A stretch of 64,000 bases of DNA. Origin: Candidatus Villigracilis saccharophilus. Lineage in GTDB: Bacteria; Chloroflexota; Anaerolineae; Anaerolineales; Villigracilaceae. The first letter of the stretch is position 1; every line of letters starts with the position of its first letter. The DNA is taken from assembly GCA_016709305.1 (NCBI GenBank), contig JADJNA010000062.1, forward strand, positions 1 through 64,000, in the 5' to 3' direction. Below, piece after piece: positions 18,953 through 28,077 of the stretch. A program made the position numbers and the translations under genes. A model generated the notes under the pieces. It saw nothing but the letters and a program-made list of their open reading frames with translations, searched no databases and was not told the origin of the DNA.

Positions 18953-21291
18953 TATTAAGAGCCATCTTCAAACGCCTTTTCCAAATTCATGAATTGATCC
19001 TCCTGCTCTCGCTGCTGGCTTTGGCGTGTTTGCCAATTGGATTAATGGGACTTGTCCGCGATGCGGGTATCAGTCTACTATTACCGCTTACTCTTATTGG
19101 TGTACTCCTGACGTGGCAGCTTGCAGTCTGGAACGTGCGAAAGCTATTTTCGGGATTCGCTTTATTGATCCTCGGCCCTTTGGTTTTGTATATTCGTATT
19201 GGTCAAGTGGGGGATTCGTTATTTGAATTTAGCAAACAGTCGTTGTTTTTTATTTTCGCCCTATTCAAGCAGTTGCTTTATAAAACCCCAATTGATATGG
19301 TCTCTTTTCTTTCCTCGAGGGATGAATTTTTGCAAAAAATATTTTCCTTGAGCGGACGAGTCTCACTGTGGTTGACAAGCTTTATTAATGGGATACAAAT
19401 CGAGGATCCGGTTGTCCGAACATTGATCTGGAGCATGGTTCTCTGGTTGATCGCGGTTTGGGCAGGCTGGCAAATTTTTCGTAATAAAAGATTTTTGGCG
19501 GGCATGCTTCCTTCGACGGTCTTGTTTGTTCTTGTTCTTGATTATACCGGCGGCGGGAATACGATCTTGTGGCTTCACCTTGCTGTGCTATTGTTCCTGT
19601 TCGGGTTGACCAATTATAAAAATTTACAAGTTCGCTGGTATACCTCACATACCGACTATGCGGAAAGCACAAGTTTCGACACATTGGTTTGGGTTGGCGT
19701 GCTTACACTGGGATTGTTAGCTGCCTCATTTATCGCATCTACTTTTTCCATTAAAGATATCCTGGATGATCTTCGCGAAAAAAGCACTGGGGGAAATGAA
19801 TTACGGGCGGAAGCGCTGGGGCTTGAACCTGTAAAAAATAATGCCACCCGGATTGGGTTGGGAAAAGGACTGCCTCGTTCTTTTTTGTTGAGTGCCGGTC
19901 CTGAATTATCTACACAACTCGTGATGACTATTTCCACAGGGGAACTGCCACCCATGCCGCAAAACGCCCGCCCGACGATTCCCCGTCATTATTGGCGCAC
20001 ATTGACATATTCCATTTACACAAGTTCAGGTTGGACAAATCCCCCCATATTGACCCAGGATATTCCTGCTGACCGGGTTTTGATCGAAGAGTCAGATCCT
20101 GATGATCGTATCATCCAGACCGAAGTAATATTTCAGGGCACTGATAATGAAAGATTGTATTGGACTGGCAATCTTGTCAGCGTGGATGTTCCGTTTAAAG
20201 CCGCCTGGACTCACGGGTCATCGCTTGAAGGCGATCTATTTGCCGCGCTCGCATCTGTCGAGTCGTACCGGGCTCGGTCCATTCTGAAAACGGTCAGTGC
20301 GCAGCAATTGCATGAATCAGCCAGTGTGTATCCTGACTGGGTACGGGATCAGTTTTTTGCGCTGCCTGATTCGGTACCCGAGCGTGTATTGGCATTGGCG
20401 CGCGACCTGACTGCCTCCGAGTCGAATCCATACGACCGCGCGCTTGCGATCCAGAATTTTTTACGCGAATTCCCCTATACTCTGGATGTTTCCACTCCGC
20501 CCGTGGGCCGCGATGTGACTGATTATTTTCTCTTTGATCTCAAACAGGGCTATTGTGATTACTATGCCACATCGATGGTTGTGCTTGCGCGCGCCGCGGG
20601 CCTACCCGCGCGTTTGGTTGTCGGTTATGCAAATGGTTCTTATGATCTCGAGCGCGCTCAATATATCGTTACTGAAAATTATGCACACTCATGGGTTGAG
20701 ATCTATTTTGCCAATATCGGCTGGGTTGAGTTTGAACCTACCGCCGGCCAAGATGAGATATTGTATGAAGAAATAAATACCACAACGGCATCAACGCAGG
20801 ATCCCTTGGTATTGAAACCTGATTTTATGCAAAGATCTATGCATTTTTTGGAGGGTGCTCTAAAAAAAACATGGCTTTTCTTCCCCTTGATTTTTTCCTG
20901 TCTTTTGTTATGGATGGGATTTGACTCATTGTATCTTGTTCGGGCTGATCCCTTACGAACGATCCAGATAGTATATAAACGTCTGCGCCGCCTTGCGCGG
21001 CCAATTACTGGAGCTGCTTTGAAAGACCAGACAGCTCATTCATTCGCCTCCAGCCTTGTTCAGAGTCTGTCTCTCGTCGCGACTTCATCTCGATTTCGAA
21101 AATGGTTTATGCTATCTCAGCATGAGATCGATCTGTTAACTGAGATTTACTCGCGCAGCCTGTTTGCACCCTTACCGTTAACTCGCGTAGATGCGCATGG
21201 CGCGATCCATATCTGGTCGCGTTTGCGGTGGAGATTGATGCTGGCAAATGTATTGGGGATTATGTATAAAATAACAATGTTTCGAAAATGA
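18949..21291 (+). CDS. TgpA-like membrane transglutaminase/protease-like protein
   Basis: A 780-residue polytopic membrane protein. ATG 18949 overlaps the DUF58 stop (ATGA). About seven N-terminal helices precede a large extracytoplasmic region with a transglutaminase core: nucleophile Cys in QGYCDYYATSMVVLARAAG, His in AHSWVEIY and the acidic residue near WVEFEPTAG. One more helix (WLFFPLIFSCLLLWMGF) and a C-terminal DUF4129-like tail follow (HEIDLLTEIYSRSLFA). Homologues are called TgpA or DUF3488/transglutaminase proteins, with a role in envelope maintenance. Intact; forms a two-gene unit with DUF58. Confidence 0.88.
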   Translation: MILRAIFKRLFQIHELILLLSLLALACLPIGLMGLVRDAGISLLLPLTLIGVLLTWQLAVWNVRKLFSGFALLILGPLVLYIRIGQVGDSLFEFSKQSLFFIFALFKQLLYKTPIDMVSFLSSRDEFLQKIFSLSGRVSLWLTSFINGIQIEDPVVRTLIWSMVLWLIAVWAGWQIFRNKRFLAGMLPSTVLFVLVLDYTGGGNTILWLHLAVLLFLFGLTNYKNLQVRWYTSHTDYAESTSFDTLVWVGVLTLGLLAASFIASTFSIKDILDDLREKSTGGNELRAEALGLEPVKNNATRIGLGKGLPRSFLLSAGPELSTQLVMTISTGELPPMPQNARPTIPRHYWRTLTYSIYTSSGWTNPPILTQDIPADRVLIEESDPDDRIIQTEVIFQGTDNERLYWTGNLVSVDVPFKAAWTHGSSLEGDLFAALASVESYRARSILKTVSAQQLHESASVYPDWVRDQFFALPDSVPERVLALARDLTASESNPYDRALAIQNFLREFPYTLDVSTPPVGRDVTDYFLFDLKQGYCDYYATSMVVLARAAGLPARLVVGYANGSYDLERAQYIVTENYAHSWVEIYFANIGWVEFEPTAGQDEILYEEINTTTASTQDPLVLKPDFMQRSMHFLEGALKKTWLFFPLIFSCLLLWMGFDSLYLVRADPLRTIQIVYKRLRRLARPITGAALKDQTAHSFASSLVQSLSLVATSSRFRKWFMLSQHEIDLLTEIYSRSLFAPLPLTRVDAHGAIHIWSRLRWRLMLANVLGIMYKITMFRK

Positions 21292-21460
21292 CCGCCTTAT
21301 TTCATCCTGAGCGCACATACTTTCTGCGGTAATATATGTGATGTAGGCGTAAATCGGAATCATAAGACTTGATATTTGCTCAAATAACTTAATCCGGTTT
21401 TTAAGAGAAGGTTTTTATGACCACCATTTTCATTGCTGGTATCCCTGGCGGAGTATAACG

Positions 21461-22615
21461 ATGTCCACAGAACTTACCCACGAAGAGATTTTGCGCTATT
21501 CACGTCACCTGCTCATTCCAGAGGTCGGACTGGAGGGACAGAAAAAGCTCAAGGCTGCGTCTGCGCTGATCGTGGGCACCGGCGGACTTGGCTCGCCGGT
21601 TGCCCTGTATCTGGCAGCGGCGGGCATTGGCCGCATCGGTCTGGTCGATTTCGATGTGGTTGATTCGAGTAACCTGCAGCGTCAGGTCATTCACGGCACA
21701 GCGACCATTGGCCAGCTTAAGGTTGAGAGCGCGCGGGCGCGTCTGCTTGATCTGAATCCTGATATTCAGATCGATGTTTATAATGAGCCGTTCACGTCTG
21801 AAAATGCAATGCGGATCGCGGCTCAGTTTGACATCCTGATCGATGGTACTGATAATTTTGCGACCCGTTACCTGACAAATGATGTCTGCGTTTTTCTCGG
21901 CAAGCCGAATGTCTATGGCTCCATCTTCCGGTTCGATGGGCAGGCCAGTGTTTTTGATGCGCGCAGCGGTCCATGCTATCGTTGTCTCTTTCCCGAACCG
22001 CCTCCGCCCGGGCTTGTCCCATCCTGTGCGGAGGGCGGCGTGCTTGGAGTTTTGCCCGGTACCATTGGAACGATCCAGGCCACCGAGGCGCTCAAGATTT
22101 TGTTGGGGATCGGTTCACCGCTCACTGGAAAACTATTGCTCTATAACGCGCTGGATATGTCCTTTGATTTCGTGACACTAAAAAAGAATCCAAAGTGCCG
22201 TGTCTGTGGACCCAACGCGGATATTAAAGAATTGATCGACTATGAAGAATTTTGCGGCGTGCCAGGGCGCGGCCACGATGAAGGTTCGGCAGGCGCAGGC
22301 TGGGACATTGACGCGCCGGAACTTGCCGATCTGCTTGCCCGACCCAATGCGCCAATTTTGTTGGATGTGCGCGAACCGCACGAGTTGGAAATTTCAAAGC
22401 TGAATAATGCGCTCAACATTCCGCTTGGCAGTCTCGCGGCTCATCTCTCGGAACTGGATAGCGCGCGAGAGCTGGTTGTCTTTTGCAAGGGTGGAACCCG
22501 CTCAACCCGCGCGCTTGAACTGCTGGTGAGCGCTGGATTTAAAAAAGTGAAAAACCTGCGCGGCGGGATCAATGCCTGGGCAAGATCAGTGGATACGGAT
22601 CTGCCGATTTATTAA
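21461..22615 (+). CDS. moeB: MoeB/ThiF adenylyltransferase with C-terminal rhodanese domain
   Basis: E1-like enzyme of 384 residues that adenylates the C-terminal Gly-Gly of a MoaD/ThiS-type carrier, with a rhodanese domain to deliver sulfur. The ATP loop is VGTGGLGSP (39-46), followed by DFDVVDSSNLQRQ. Two Cys pairs for zinc are CYRC and CRVC. The rhodanese domain starts near ILLDVREPHELE and has the active Cys in VFCKGGTRS. Such MoeBR fusions serve molybdopterin, thiamine or cysteine/thiocarboxylate pathways; no carrier-protein gene is adjacent, so the pathway is open. Length and start are normal. A convergent terminator follows. Confidence 0.93.
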   Translation: MSTELTHEEILRYSRHLLIPEVGLEGQKKLKAASALIVGTGGLGSPVALYLAAAGIGRIGLVDFDVVDSSNLQRQVIHGTATIGQLKVESARARLLDLNPDIQIDVYNEPFTSENAMRIAAQFDILIDGTDNFATRYLTNDVCVFLGKPNVYGSIFRFDGQASVFDARSGPCYRCLFPEPPPPGLVPSCAEGGVLGVLPGTIGTIQATEALKILLGIGSPLTGKLLLYNALDMSFDFVTLKKNPKCRVCGPNADIKELIDYEEFCGVPGRGHDEGSAGAGWDIDAPELADLLARPNAPILLDVREPHELEISKLNNALNIPLGSLAAHLSELDSARELVVFCKGGTRSTRALELLVSAGFKKVKNLRGGINAWARSVDTDLPIY

Positions 22616-22646
22616 GAGGAATCCTGCTTTTGCTGAAAGTCACACA

Positions 22647-22687
22647 AACCAATCAGCCTCTTTCAAAAAGAAAGAGGCTGGGTGGTT
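22647..22687. terminator. Bidirectional terminator between moeB and ferritin-VIT1
   Basis: A 10-bp perfect stem (22654-22663 with 22671-22680) extends outward by five more pairs past two mismatches; AAAC lies on one side and GGTT on the other. It sits between converging genes. The flanking T tracts are weak. Confidence 0.55.
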
Positions 22688-22750
22688 CATATACCATGGG
22701 ATATTTTTAAGATCCGGAAACTTTCCCGCGTGGAAAATTCTTTGGCTAGG

Positions 22751-23875
22751 TTATGCCAAGGACACCCCGATCAATCTCCCGATGCCATAGGTTAGTGCGG
22801 CCGCGATCAACCCGACCAGTACTTGTCTTGTTCCTGAGAATAAAATGCCGCGGCCGGTCATCAACGTAATGGCTGCGCCAATGATGAAGAGACCGACGCC
22901 GCTGATAGCCATGCTCATGTAGATTGCAAAACTCCCGCTCCAAAAGAAGAATGGAAAGATGGGGAAGACAGCGCCGACGGCAAATAAGAAGAATGATGTG
23001 AATGCGGCTTCATAAGCCGAGCCGCCCAATTCTTCCGGGTCGATGCCAAGTTCTTCGCGCGCAAGCGTATCCAGAATGCTGTCTTTGTCAGCCATCATGT
23101 GCGCAGCGAGTTCACGCGCGCGGTCTTCGGGTAATCCCTTGGATTGATAGATCAACGCAAGTTCTTCCTGTTCTTCTTCAGGGCTATTGGCGATCTCTTC
23201 GGCTTCTATTTTGATCTGATTCTCGTATAACTCGCGCGAGCTTTGCACCGAGAGCCATTCGCCCAAAGCCATTGACCCTGCTCCAGCCAGCAGACCAGCC
23301 ATCCCAGCGATCAAGACCGCGCCGTTATCGTTGGTCGCGCCTGCGACGCCCATCACCAGACTTAATATCGAAACCAGTCCATCGTTGGCTCCGAGCACGG
23401 CCGCGCGCAAGGCATTGCCTCCGCCGCCGCGATGACGCCCTTCCATTTGTGCGACGCTGCCACCGGGCAATCCGCCCGAAGCATTTGAAGCCATGGATAA
23501 CATACGCGCATGGGATTTTTCATCACGTGAAAATTCACGCGCTTCAGACTCTGGTTGCCCGTCATAGGCGTTACTGTCCGCTTTTTCATTGCCAGCGATG
23601 GTCGGCAGAACGAACTGCGGACCGAAACGTTTTGCAAGCCAGATCAGGATCCGTGCGCGTTGACTGGGCGCTCGATCAGGGAAAGTCACTTTCAACGCGT
23701 TTAGTTTTTTCTCCCAGGCGGCCGCATGTTTTTCTTCACTGGCCGCGAGCCTTCTATAAACTTCTGCCAGTTGCGGCTGCTTTTCCGATTTTGCCAGCGC
23801 GAGATATAATGCCGCCCCGTCAATTTCCTTCTGCCTGTTCTCAAGGTAGCGGGCTGCATCTTTACTGTTTGTCAT
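22751..23875 (-). CDS. Ferritin-like/VIT1 fusion metal transporter
   Basis: A 374-residue protein with an N-terminal ferritin-like four-helix domain (about 1-140; Glu/His ligands in KEIDGAALYLALA, ASEEKHAAAWEKK and SRDEKSHARML) fused to a VIT1/CCC1 transporter domain (ALRAAVLGANDGLVSILSLV, GAGSMALGEWLSVQSSREL) with about five helices. This architecture is that of MbfA-type exporters, which move Fe2+ or Mn2+ out of the cytoplasm to limit iron/peroxide stress. It lies downstream of enolase on the same strand but is separated by a terminator. Intact. Confidence 0.9.
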   Translation of the reverse strand: MTNSKDAARYLENRQKEIDGAALYLALAKSEKQPQLAEVYRRLAASEEKHAAAWEKKLNALKVTFPDRAPSQRARILIWLAKRFGPQFVLPTIAGNEKADSNAYDGQPESEAREFSRDEKSHARMLSMASNASGGLPGGSVAQMEGRHRGGGGNALRAAVLGANDGLVSILSLVMGVAGATNDNGAVLIAGMAGLLAGAGSMALGEWLSVQSSRELYENQIKIEAEEIANSPEEEQEELALIYQSKGLPEDRARELAAHMMADKDSILDTLAREELGIDPEELGGSAYEAAFTSFFLFAVGAVFPIFPFFFWSGSFAIYMSMAISGVGLFIIGAAITLMTGRGILFSGTRQVLVGLIAAALTYGIGRLIGVSLA

Positions 23876-23893
23876 ATTTCCTCCCGAAAATAT

Positions 23894-23928
23894 AAAACTC
23901 CGATGGAGATTTTCCCCATCGGAGTTTT
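23894..23928 (-). terminator. Intrinsic terminator of enolase
   Basis: A 13-bp perfect stem (23894-23906 with 23916-23928), 9-nt loop, A4/T4 at its ends and further T-rich sequence on the minus strand (TTTTATATTTT). It starts 6 bp after the enolase stop. Confidence 0.85.
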
Positions 23929-23933
23929 GATTG

Positions 23934-25229
23934 CTAACTTCTCAACGCGTCCCAGCCTGCGTATGTTGCGGCATCGCCCAACTCCGCTTCGATCCGTAAA
24001 AGCTGATTGTATTTCGCCACGCGGTCTGAACGGGCCGGGGCGCCGGTCTTGATCTGACCTGTGTTGAGGGCCACTGCGATATCGGCAATGGTGGCGTCTT
24101 CGGTCTCGCCTGAACGGTGAGAGGTGACCGCGCGCCAGCCTGCGCGTTGACACAGGTCAACGGCTTCGATGGTTTCTGTTAATGTGCCGATCTGATTTAC
24201 TTTCACAAGCAAGGCGTTCGCGGCTTTTTCCTTGATGCCCTTGCGCACGCGTTCCGGGTTTGTGACCAGCAGATCATCGCCGACAATCTGGAGTTTGTCG
24301 CCCAGTTTTTCCGTCATCAGGCTCCAGGAAGCCCAGTCGTTTTGCGCGAGACCATCTTCGATCGAAACGATCGGATAGTCCTTGACCCACTTGGCCCAGA
24401 ATTCAACCATCTCTTCGCCGGTCAACTGACGGCCTTCCTTGCGCAGGTTGTATTTTTTGGTTTTCTCGTCATACAGTTCGGAGGCGGCGGGGTCGAGCGC
24501 GATCGCGACATCCTTGCCGCGGCCCGCTTTGAAGCCAGCCTTCTTGATCGCTTCGAGGATCAGTTCAACAGCTTCGTTGTTGGCTTTAAGCGCAGGGGCA
24601 TATCCGCCTTCGTCACCGACGAGTGTGCCGTAGCCTTTTTCCTTCAAGACGGATTTTAGCGCATGGTAAATTTCCGCGCCCCAGCGGACACCTTCTGAAA
24701 AGGACGGGGCGCCGAAAGGCATGACCATGAATTCCTGCATGTCAGTGCTCTGCCAGTTCGTGTGCGCACCGCCGTTCATGATGTTCATCATCGGGACGGG
24801 CAGGACATGGGCATACACGCCGCCGAGATAGCGATAGAGGGGCATTCCAAATGAATTTGCCGCAGCCTTGGCAACCGCGAGGCTGACGCCCAGGATCGCA
24901 TTCGCGCCGAGCTTGGATTTATTCTTGGTGCCGTCCAGGGTGAGCAGTTCGGCGTCAATATCCTTTTGCTCGGATGCATCCCAACCGAAGAGTGAGTCTG
25001 AGATGATTCCGTTCACATTGGCAACGGCTTTTGCAACGCCCTTGCCGAGATAGCGTTTCTTGTCGCCGTCACGCATTTCGAGGGCTTCATGAATGCCGGT
25101 GGATGCGCCTGAGGGAACCGCAGCGCGTCCCCAGGCGCCGTCCATTAATACCACTTCCACTTCCACGGTGGGGTTGCCGCGTGAATCGAGAATTTCAAGC
25201 GCGGAAATACTTTCAATCGTTGTATCCAT
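23934..25229 (-). CDS. eno: Enolase
   Basis: Phosphopyruvate hydratase, 431 residues, converting 2-phosphoglycerate to phosphoenolpyruvate in glycolysis. Start ATG 25229 (MDTTIESISALEILDSRG) follows AGGAG; an ATG 18 bp upstream has no ribosome site. Conserved blocks are present: GNPTVEVEV, GASTGIHEALEMRDGD, NAILGVSLAVAKA, MNIMNGGAHT, the metal ligands in SIEDGL and VGDDLLVTN, catalytic Lys in LLVKVNQIGTLTE, and the signature SHRSGETEDATIAD. Complete and normal length. Transcribed alone, ending at the adjacent terminator. Confidence 0.97.
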   Translation of the reverse strand: MDTTIESISALEILDSRGNPTVEVEVVLMDGAWGRAAVPSGASTGIHEALEMRDGDKKRYLGKGVAKAVANVNGIISDSLFGWDASEQKDIDAELLTLDGTKNKSKLGANAILGVSLAVAKAAANSFGMPLYRYLGGVYAHVLPVPMMNIMNGGAHTNWQSTDMQEFMVMPFGAPSFSEGVRWGAEIYHALKSVLKEKGYGTLVGDEGGYAPALKANNEAVELILEAIKKAGFKAGRGKDVAIALDPAASELYDEKTKKYNLRKEGRQLTGEEMVEFWAKWVKDYPIVSIEDGLAQNDWASWSLMTEKLGDKLQIVGDDLLVTNPERVRKGIKEKAANALLVKVNQIGTLTETIEAVDLCQRAGWRAVTSHRSGETEDATIADIAVALNTGQIKTGAPARSDRVAKYNQLLRIEAELGDAATYAGWDALRS

Positions 25230-25374
25230 TTTGTTACTCCTGATCATATTGATTTGTAATGATTATTGTTTTGGGAAAAGCGCCTTAACAATGACAATGT
25301 TACTCAACAAGTATAATCGCATTTTATTCGGGAATTGTGAACTGTTCGTAAACAGGTGAGTTTGAACACTGCTG

Positions 25375-25380
25375 TATAAT
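25375..25380 (+). promoter_or_regulatory. Candidate -10 box for the TIR-domain gene
   Basis: A perfect TATAAT lies 34 nt before the ATG of the TIR gene, with GGGAG near 25399 as ribosome site. No clear -35 is seen 16-18 bp upstream, so support is limited. Confidence 0.35.
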
Positions 25381-25414
25381 CATGAATATTTCAAGCTGGG
25401 AGTGCTAAACCAAA

Positions 25415-26047
25415 ATGTCTCGCGAAAACGAAGATACGAATAAACATACGGCAGACGACAGAAGTATTATCATCAACGGTGATATGAATAATTCGAATAT
25501 CATCATTGGCGATAATTCAAGCTTGACTACATCACTGCCTTCCCGTAAAAGCGAAGGATCAGCGGAGAGTCTGCCGCAAACCGTTGCCGCGAACGAATTG
25601 ATGGGAGCCAAGCTGATCCCGTTCCTTTGTTACGCCAAGGAAAATTCCAGCGGCGTGCGTGAGTTTCGTGAGCGCTTGCGGACGGAAACCTGGGTGGACC
25701 CGTGGTTCGACGAAGAGGATATCCTGCCTGGCCAAATGTGGGAAGGCAGTGTGACGGAAGCCGTGCACAACTCTCACGCGGTCATTGTCTTTCTATCCTC
25801 GATCGCAATTCGGACGGAGGGTTTTTTTCACAAAGAGTTGAAGCTCGCCTTAGATGCCGCCGCCGAGAAACCAGACGGCACGATCTTCATCATTCCCATT
25901 CGGCTGGATGTTTGCGAAGTGCCGGAGCGTTTACTGCCTTACCAATATGTGGATTATTTCGGCGACGACGCGCACAAGGATCGCGTATATTCCAGTTTGA
26001 TCAAAGCGCTCAAAGTTCGCGCCGAAAATTTGGGGATAAAAATGTAG
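25415..26047 (+). CDS. TIR-domain protein with N-terminal IxxGD motif
   Basis: A 210-residue cytoplasmic protein. Residues 16-35 (SIIINGDMNNSNIIIGDNSS) form a short repeated I-x-x-G-D pattern seen as an N-terminal tag in several bacterial signalling and NTPase proteins. A TIR domain fills about 65-205: KLIPFLCYAKEN (strand A and box 1), WFDEEDILPGQMWEGSVTEA, VIVFLSS, and the helix FFHKELKLALDAA. By alignment with WVHKEI of SARM1, Glu141 is the likely NAD-cleaving catalytic residue (inference). No partner effector, STING or Thoeris-type gene is next to it; its neighbours are eno and pyrG. It may be a signalling NADase or a lone defence gene. Confidence 0.85.
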   Translation: MSRENEDTNKHTADDRSIIINGDMNNSNIIIGDNSSLTTSLPSRKSEGSAESLPQTVAANELMGAKLIPFLCYAKENSSGVREFRERLRTETWVDPWFDEEDILPGQMWEGSVTEAVHNSHAVIVFLSSIAIRTEGFFHKELKLALDAAAEKPDGTIFIIPIRLDVCEVPERLLPYQYVDYFGDDAHKDRVYSSLIKALKVRAENLGIKM

Positions 26048-26182
26048 GCGTGGCGGAAATTTACTAAAAATGTATATCATCGTCCCGAAGGTTTAGGAAA
26101 TCGTCTTGGTATTTCCGGAATTCTTCGGGACGTTATAAAAACGAGGGGAATCTTGGATTTCAGGAGCAGCCTGATTTTGTTC

Positions 26183-26208
26183 GGAGTGCAGACTTTAGTC
26201 CGCACTCC
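26183..26208. terminator. Candidate terminator between the TIR gene and pyrG
   Basis: Inverted repeat GGAGTGC...GCACTCC with inner pairing GACT/AGTC and one A-C mismatch, followed by AATATTTTA on the plus strand. It lies between convergent genes, 136 bp past the TIR stop and 64 bp past the pyrG stop. Confidence 0.45.
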
Positions 26209-26271
26209 AATATTTTATGCATGGATGATGTGCGACGAATTCATTACTTGTCACTCATCCTTCATCACACC

Positions 26272-27882
26272 CTACTTCCCCGCCCGTTCCTTCGCAGCCT
26301 TTAACAATCCCACGAACAAGGGATGCGGTTTCATTGGGCGCGATAAGAATTCAGGGTGGAATTGACTCGCGACCATGTAGGGATGATCCGCCAGTTCAAC
26401 GATCTCGACCAATCTGCCGTCTGGTGATACACCCGAGAAGACCATGCCGTGCTTTTCGAATTCGGTGCGGTAGGAGTTGTTAAACTCAAAGCGGTGACGA
26501 TGCCGCTCGTCCACTTGAGAGAGTGCATAGGCGTCCGCAGGCTTTGTCGCCTGTTGGAGCAGGCACGGGTACAGTCCGAGGCGCATCGTCCCGCCCATGT
26601 CGGTGATCGATCGCTGGTCGATCATCAGGTCAATCACAGGGTGTTCCGTGCCCCGATCGAATTCTGAAGAATTAGCCTCTTCAAGATCTAGTACGTGGCG
26701 GGCAAAGTCAATGCACATCACCTGCATACCTAAACACAAGCCAAGGTAGGGAACTTTATTCTCGCGCGCGTAGCGAGCGGCCAAAATTTTGCCTTCAATA
26801 CCGCGTGAGCCGAAACCACCGGGCACAAGCACGGCATCCGCTTCCTTGACTACTTCCCAGCCTTTATCTTTTTCCAGGTCCGCGGAATGTACCCAGCTGA
26901 TCTCAACTTCCACTTCATTCGCAAGCGCGGCATGTTTGAGCGCTTCACGCACGGACATATACGCATCCTGTAATTCAACATACTTGCCAACCAGTGCAAC
27001 CTTGACCGAAGGCTTCGGCTTGCGCACATCCGCCACGAGTTTTTCCCAGGGCTTCATGTTTGGCTGGCGTTTTGCCTGCAGATCAAGTTTGGTCAGCACC
27101 AGTTCGCCGACGCCCATTTTCTCTAGGAGCAGGGGAACTTCGTAAAGTACATCCGCGGTTTTCATGGGGATGACAGAATCTTTTTCCACATCGCAGAAGA
27201 GCGCGATCTTCTCGCACAGATGTTTTTCCACATCCTGGTCTGCGCGCGCGATGATGATGTTGGGCGAGATGCCGATCGAGCGCAGTGCCGCGACCGAATG
27301 CTGCGTGGGCTTTGTTTTAATTTCACCTGTCGCGCCGATGGTGGGCAGCCACGTGACATGCACGAACAGGCAGTTCTCGCGCCCCACTTCATTGCGGAGT
27401 TGGCGCAAGGCTTCCAGAAAAGGCTGTGACTCAATATCCCCGACCGTCCCGCCGACTTCGAGAATGACGATCTCCGCGCCCGTCTCTTTGGATACCAGAC
27501 CGATGCGGCGTTTGATCTCGTTGGTGATGTGCGGAATGACTTGAATGGTACCGCCCAGATAATCTCCGCGGCGTTCCTTGGCGATGGTCTCGGCGTACAC
27601 CTGTCCCGTGGTGAAGTTGCTGACTCGGGTCAGGCGGTTGTCAATGAACCGTTCATAATGACCGAGGTCAAGATCGGTTTCTGCGCCGTCATCCAGCACG
27701 TACACTTCGCCGTGTTGATAGGGTGACATCGTGCCTGGATCAACATTGATGTATGGGTCCAGCTTTTGTACCGCCACGCTGAATCCGCGTTCCTTGAGGA
27801 GCAGTCCCATCGCGGCGGCGGTCACGCCTTTCCCAACCGATGAAACCACTCCGCCTGTGAAGAATAAATATTTTGTTGTCAT
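26272..27882 (-). CDS. pyrG: CTP synthase
   Basis: Makes CTP from UTP, ATP and glutamine. 536 residues, normal length. The synthetase half has YLFFTGGVVSSVGKGVTAA, KLDPYINVDPGTMSP, GEVYVLDDGAETDLDLGHYERF and GGTIQVIPHIT. The glutamine amidotransferase half has VPGGFGSRGIEG, the nucleophile Cys in YLGLCLGMQVMC, and the His/Glu pair in SQFHPEFLSRP. Transcribed alone; ATG start. Confidence 0.97.
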   Translation of the reverse strand: MTTKYLFFTGGVVSSVGKGVTAAAMGLLLKERGFSVAVQKLDPYINVDPGTMSPYQHGEVYVLDDGAETDLDLGHYERFIDNRLTRVSNFTTGQVYAETIAKERRGDYLGGTIQVIPHITNEIKRRIGLVSKETGAEIVILEVGGTVGDIESQPFLEALRQLRNEVGRENCLFVHVTWLPTIGATGEIKTKPTQHSVAALRSIGISPNIIIARADQDVEKHLCEKIALFCDVEKDSVIPMKTADVLYEVPLLLEKMGVGELVLTKLDLQAKRQPNMKPWEKLVADVRKPKPSVKVALVGKYVELQDAYMSVREALKHAALANEVEVEISWVHSADLEKDKGWEVVKEADAVLVPGGFGSRGIEGKILAARYARENKVPYLGLCLGMQVMCIDFARHVLDLEEANSSEFDRGTEHPVIDLMIDQRSITDMGGTMRLGLYPCLLQQATKPADAYALSQVDERHRHRFEFNNSYRTEFEKHGMVFSGVSPDGRLVEIVELADHPYMVASQFHPEFLSRPMKPHPLFVGLLKAAKERAGK

Positions 27883-27904
27883 AAGTCATCTCCCATAAGA
27901 TTAA

Positions 27905-27990
27905 TGTCATTGTGAGGAACGCACTGTGCGACGAAGCGCTCTCGACTTCCTGCGACAGGATTGCTTCGGGCTGTCGCCCTCGCAATGACA
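27905..27990. repeat. REP/MITE-like inverted repeat
   Basis: An 86-bp intergenic element bounded by TGTCATTGTGAGG and its near-perfect inverse (CCTCGCAATGACA), with internal GC-rich, partly palindromic sequence containing CGACGAAGC and GGATTGCTTCGGG. This composition matches the common TGTCATTGCGAGG-type dispersed repeats of many bacterial genomes. It lies between pyrG and the Roadblock gene. Confidence 0.7.
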
Positions 27991-28007
27991 TATATTTAAC
28001 AAAAGAG

Positions 28008-28037
28008 AATGGGGAGGGCGTTTAAGCCCTCCCCATT
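28008..28037 (-). terminator. Intrinsic terminator of the Roadblock gene
   Basis: A perfect 12-bp G/C-rich stem (28008-28019 with 28026-28037), 6-nt loop, followed on the minus strand by CTCTTTTGTT. It begins 41 bp after the Roadblock/LC7 stop. Confidence 0.8.
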
Positions 28038-28077
28038 TGGGGTCGTCATTTTTTCAGGGTCGAAAATTTCCTTTTGT

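Noticed and set aside
21418..21459. Short frame ending in GGV before moeB as a MoaD/ThiS carrier
   Set aside because: Only 13 codons long, far below the size of a ubiquitin-like carrier protein.
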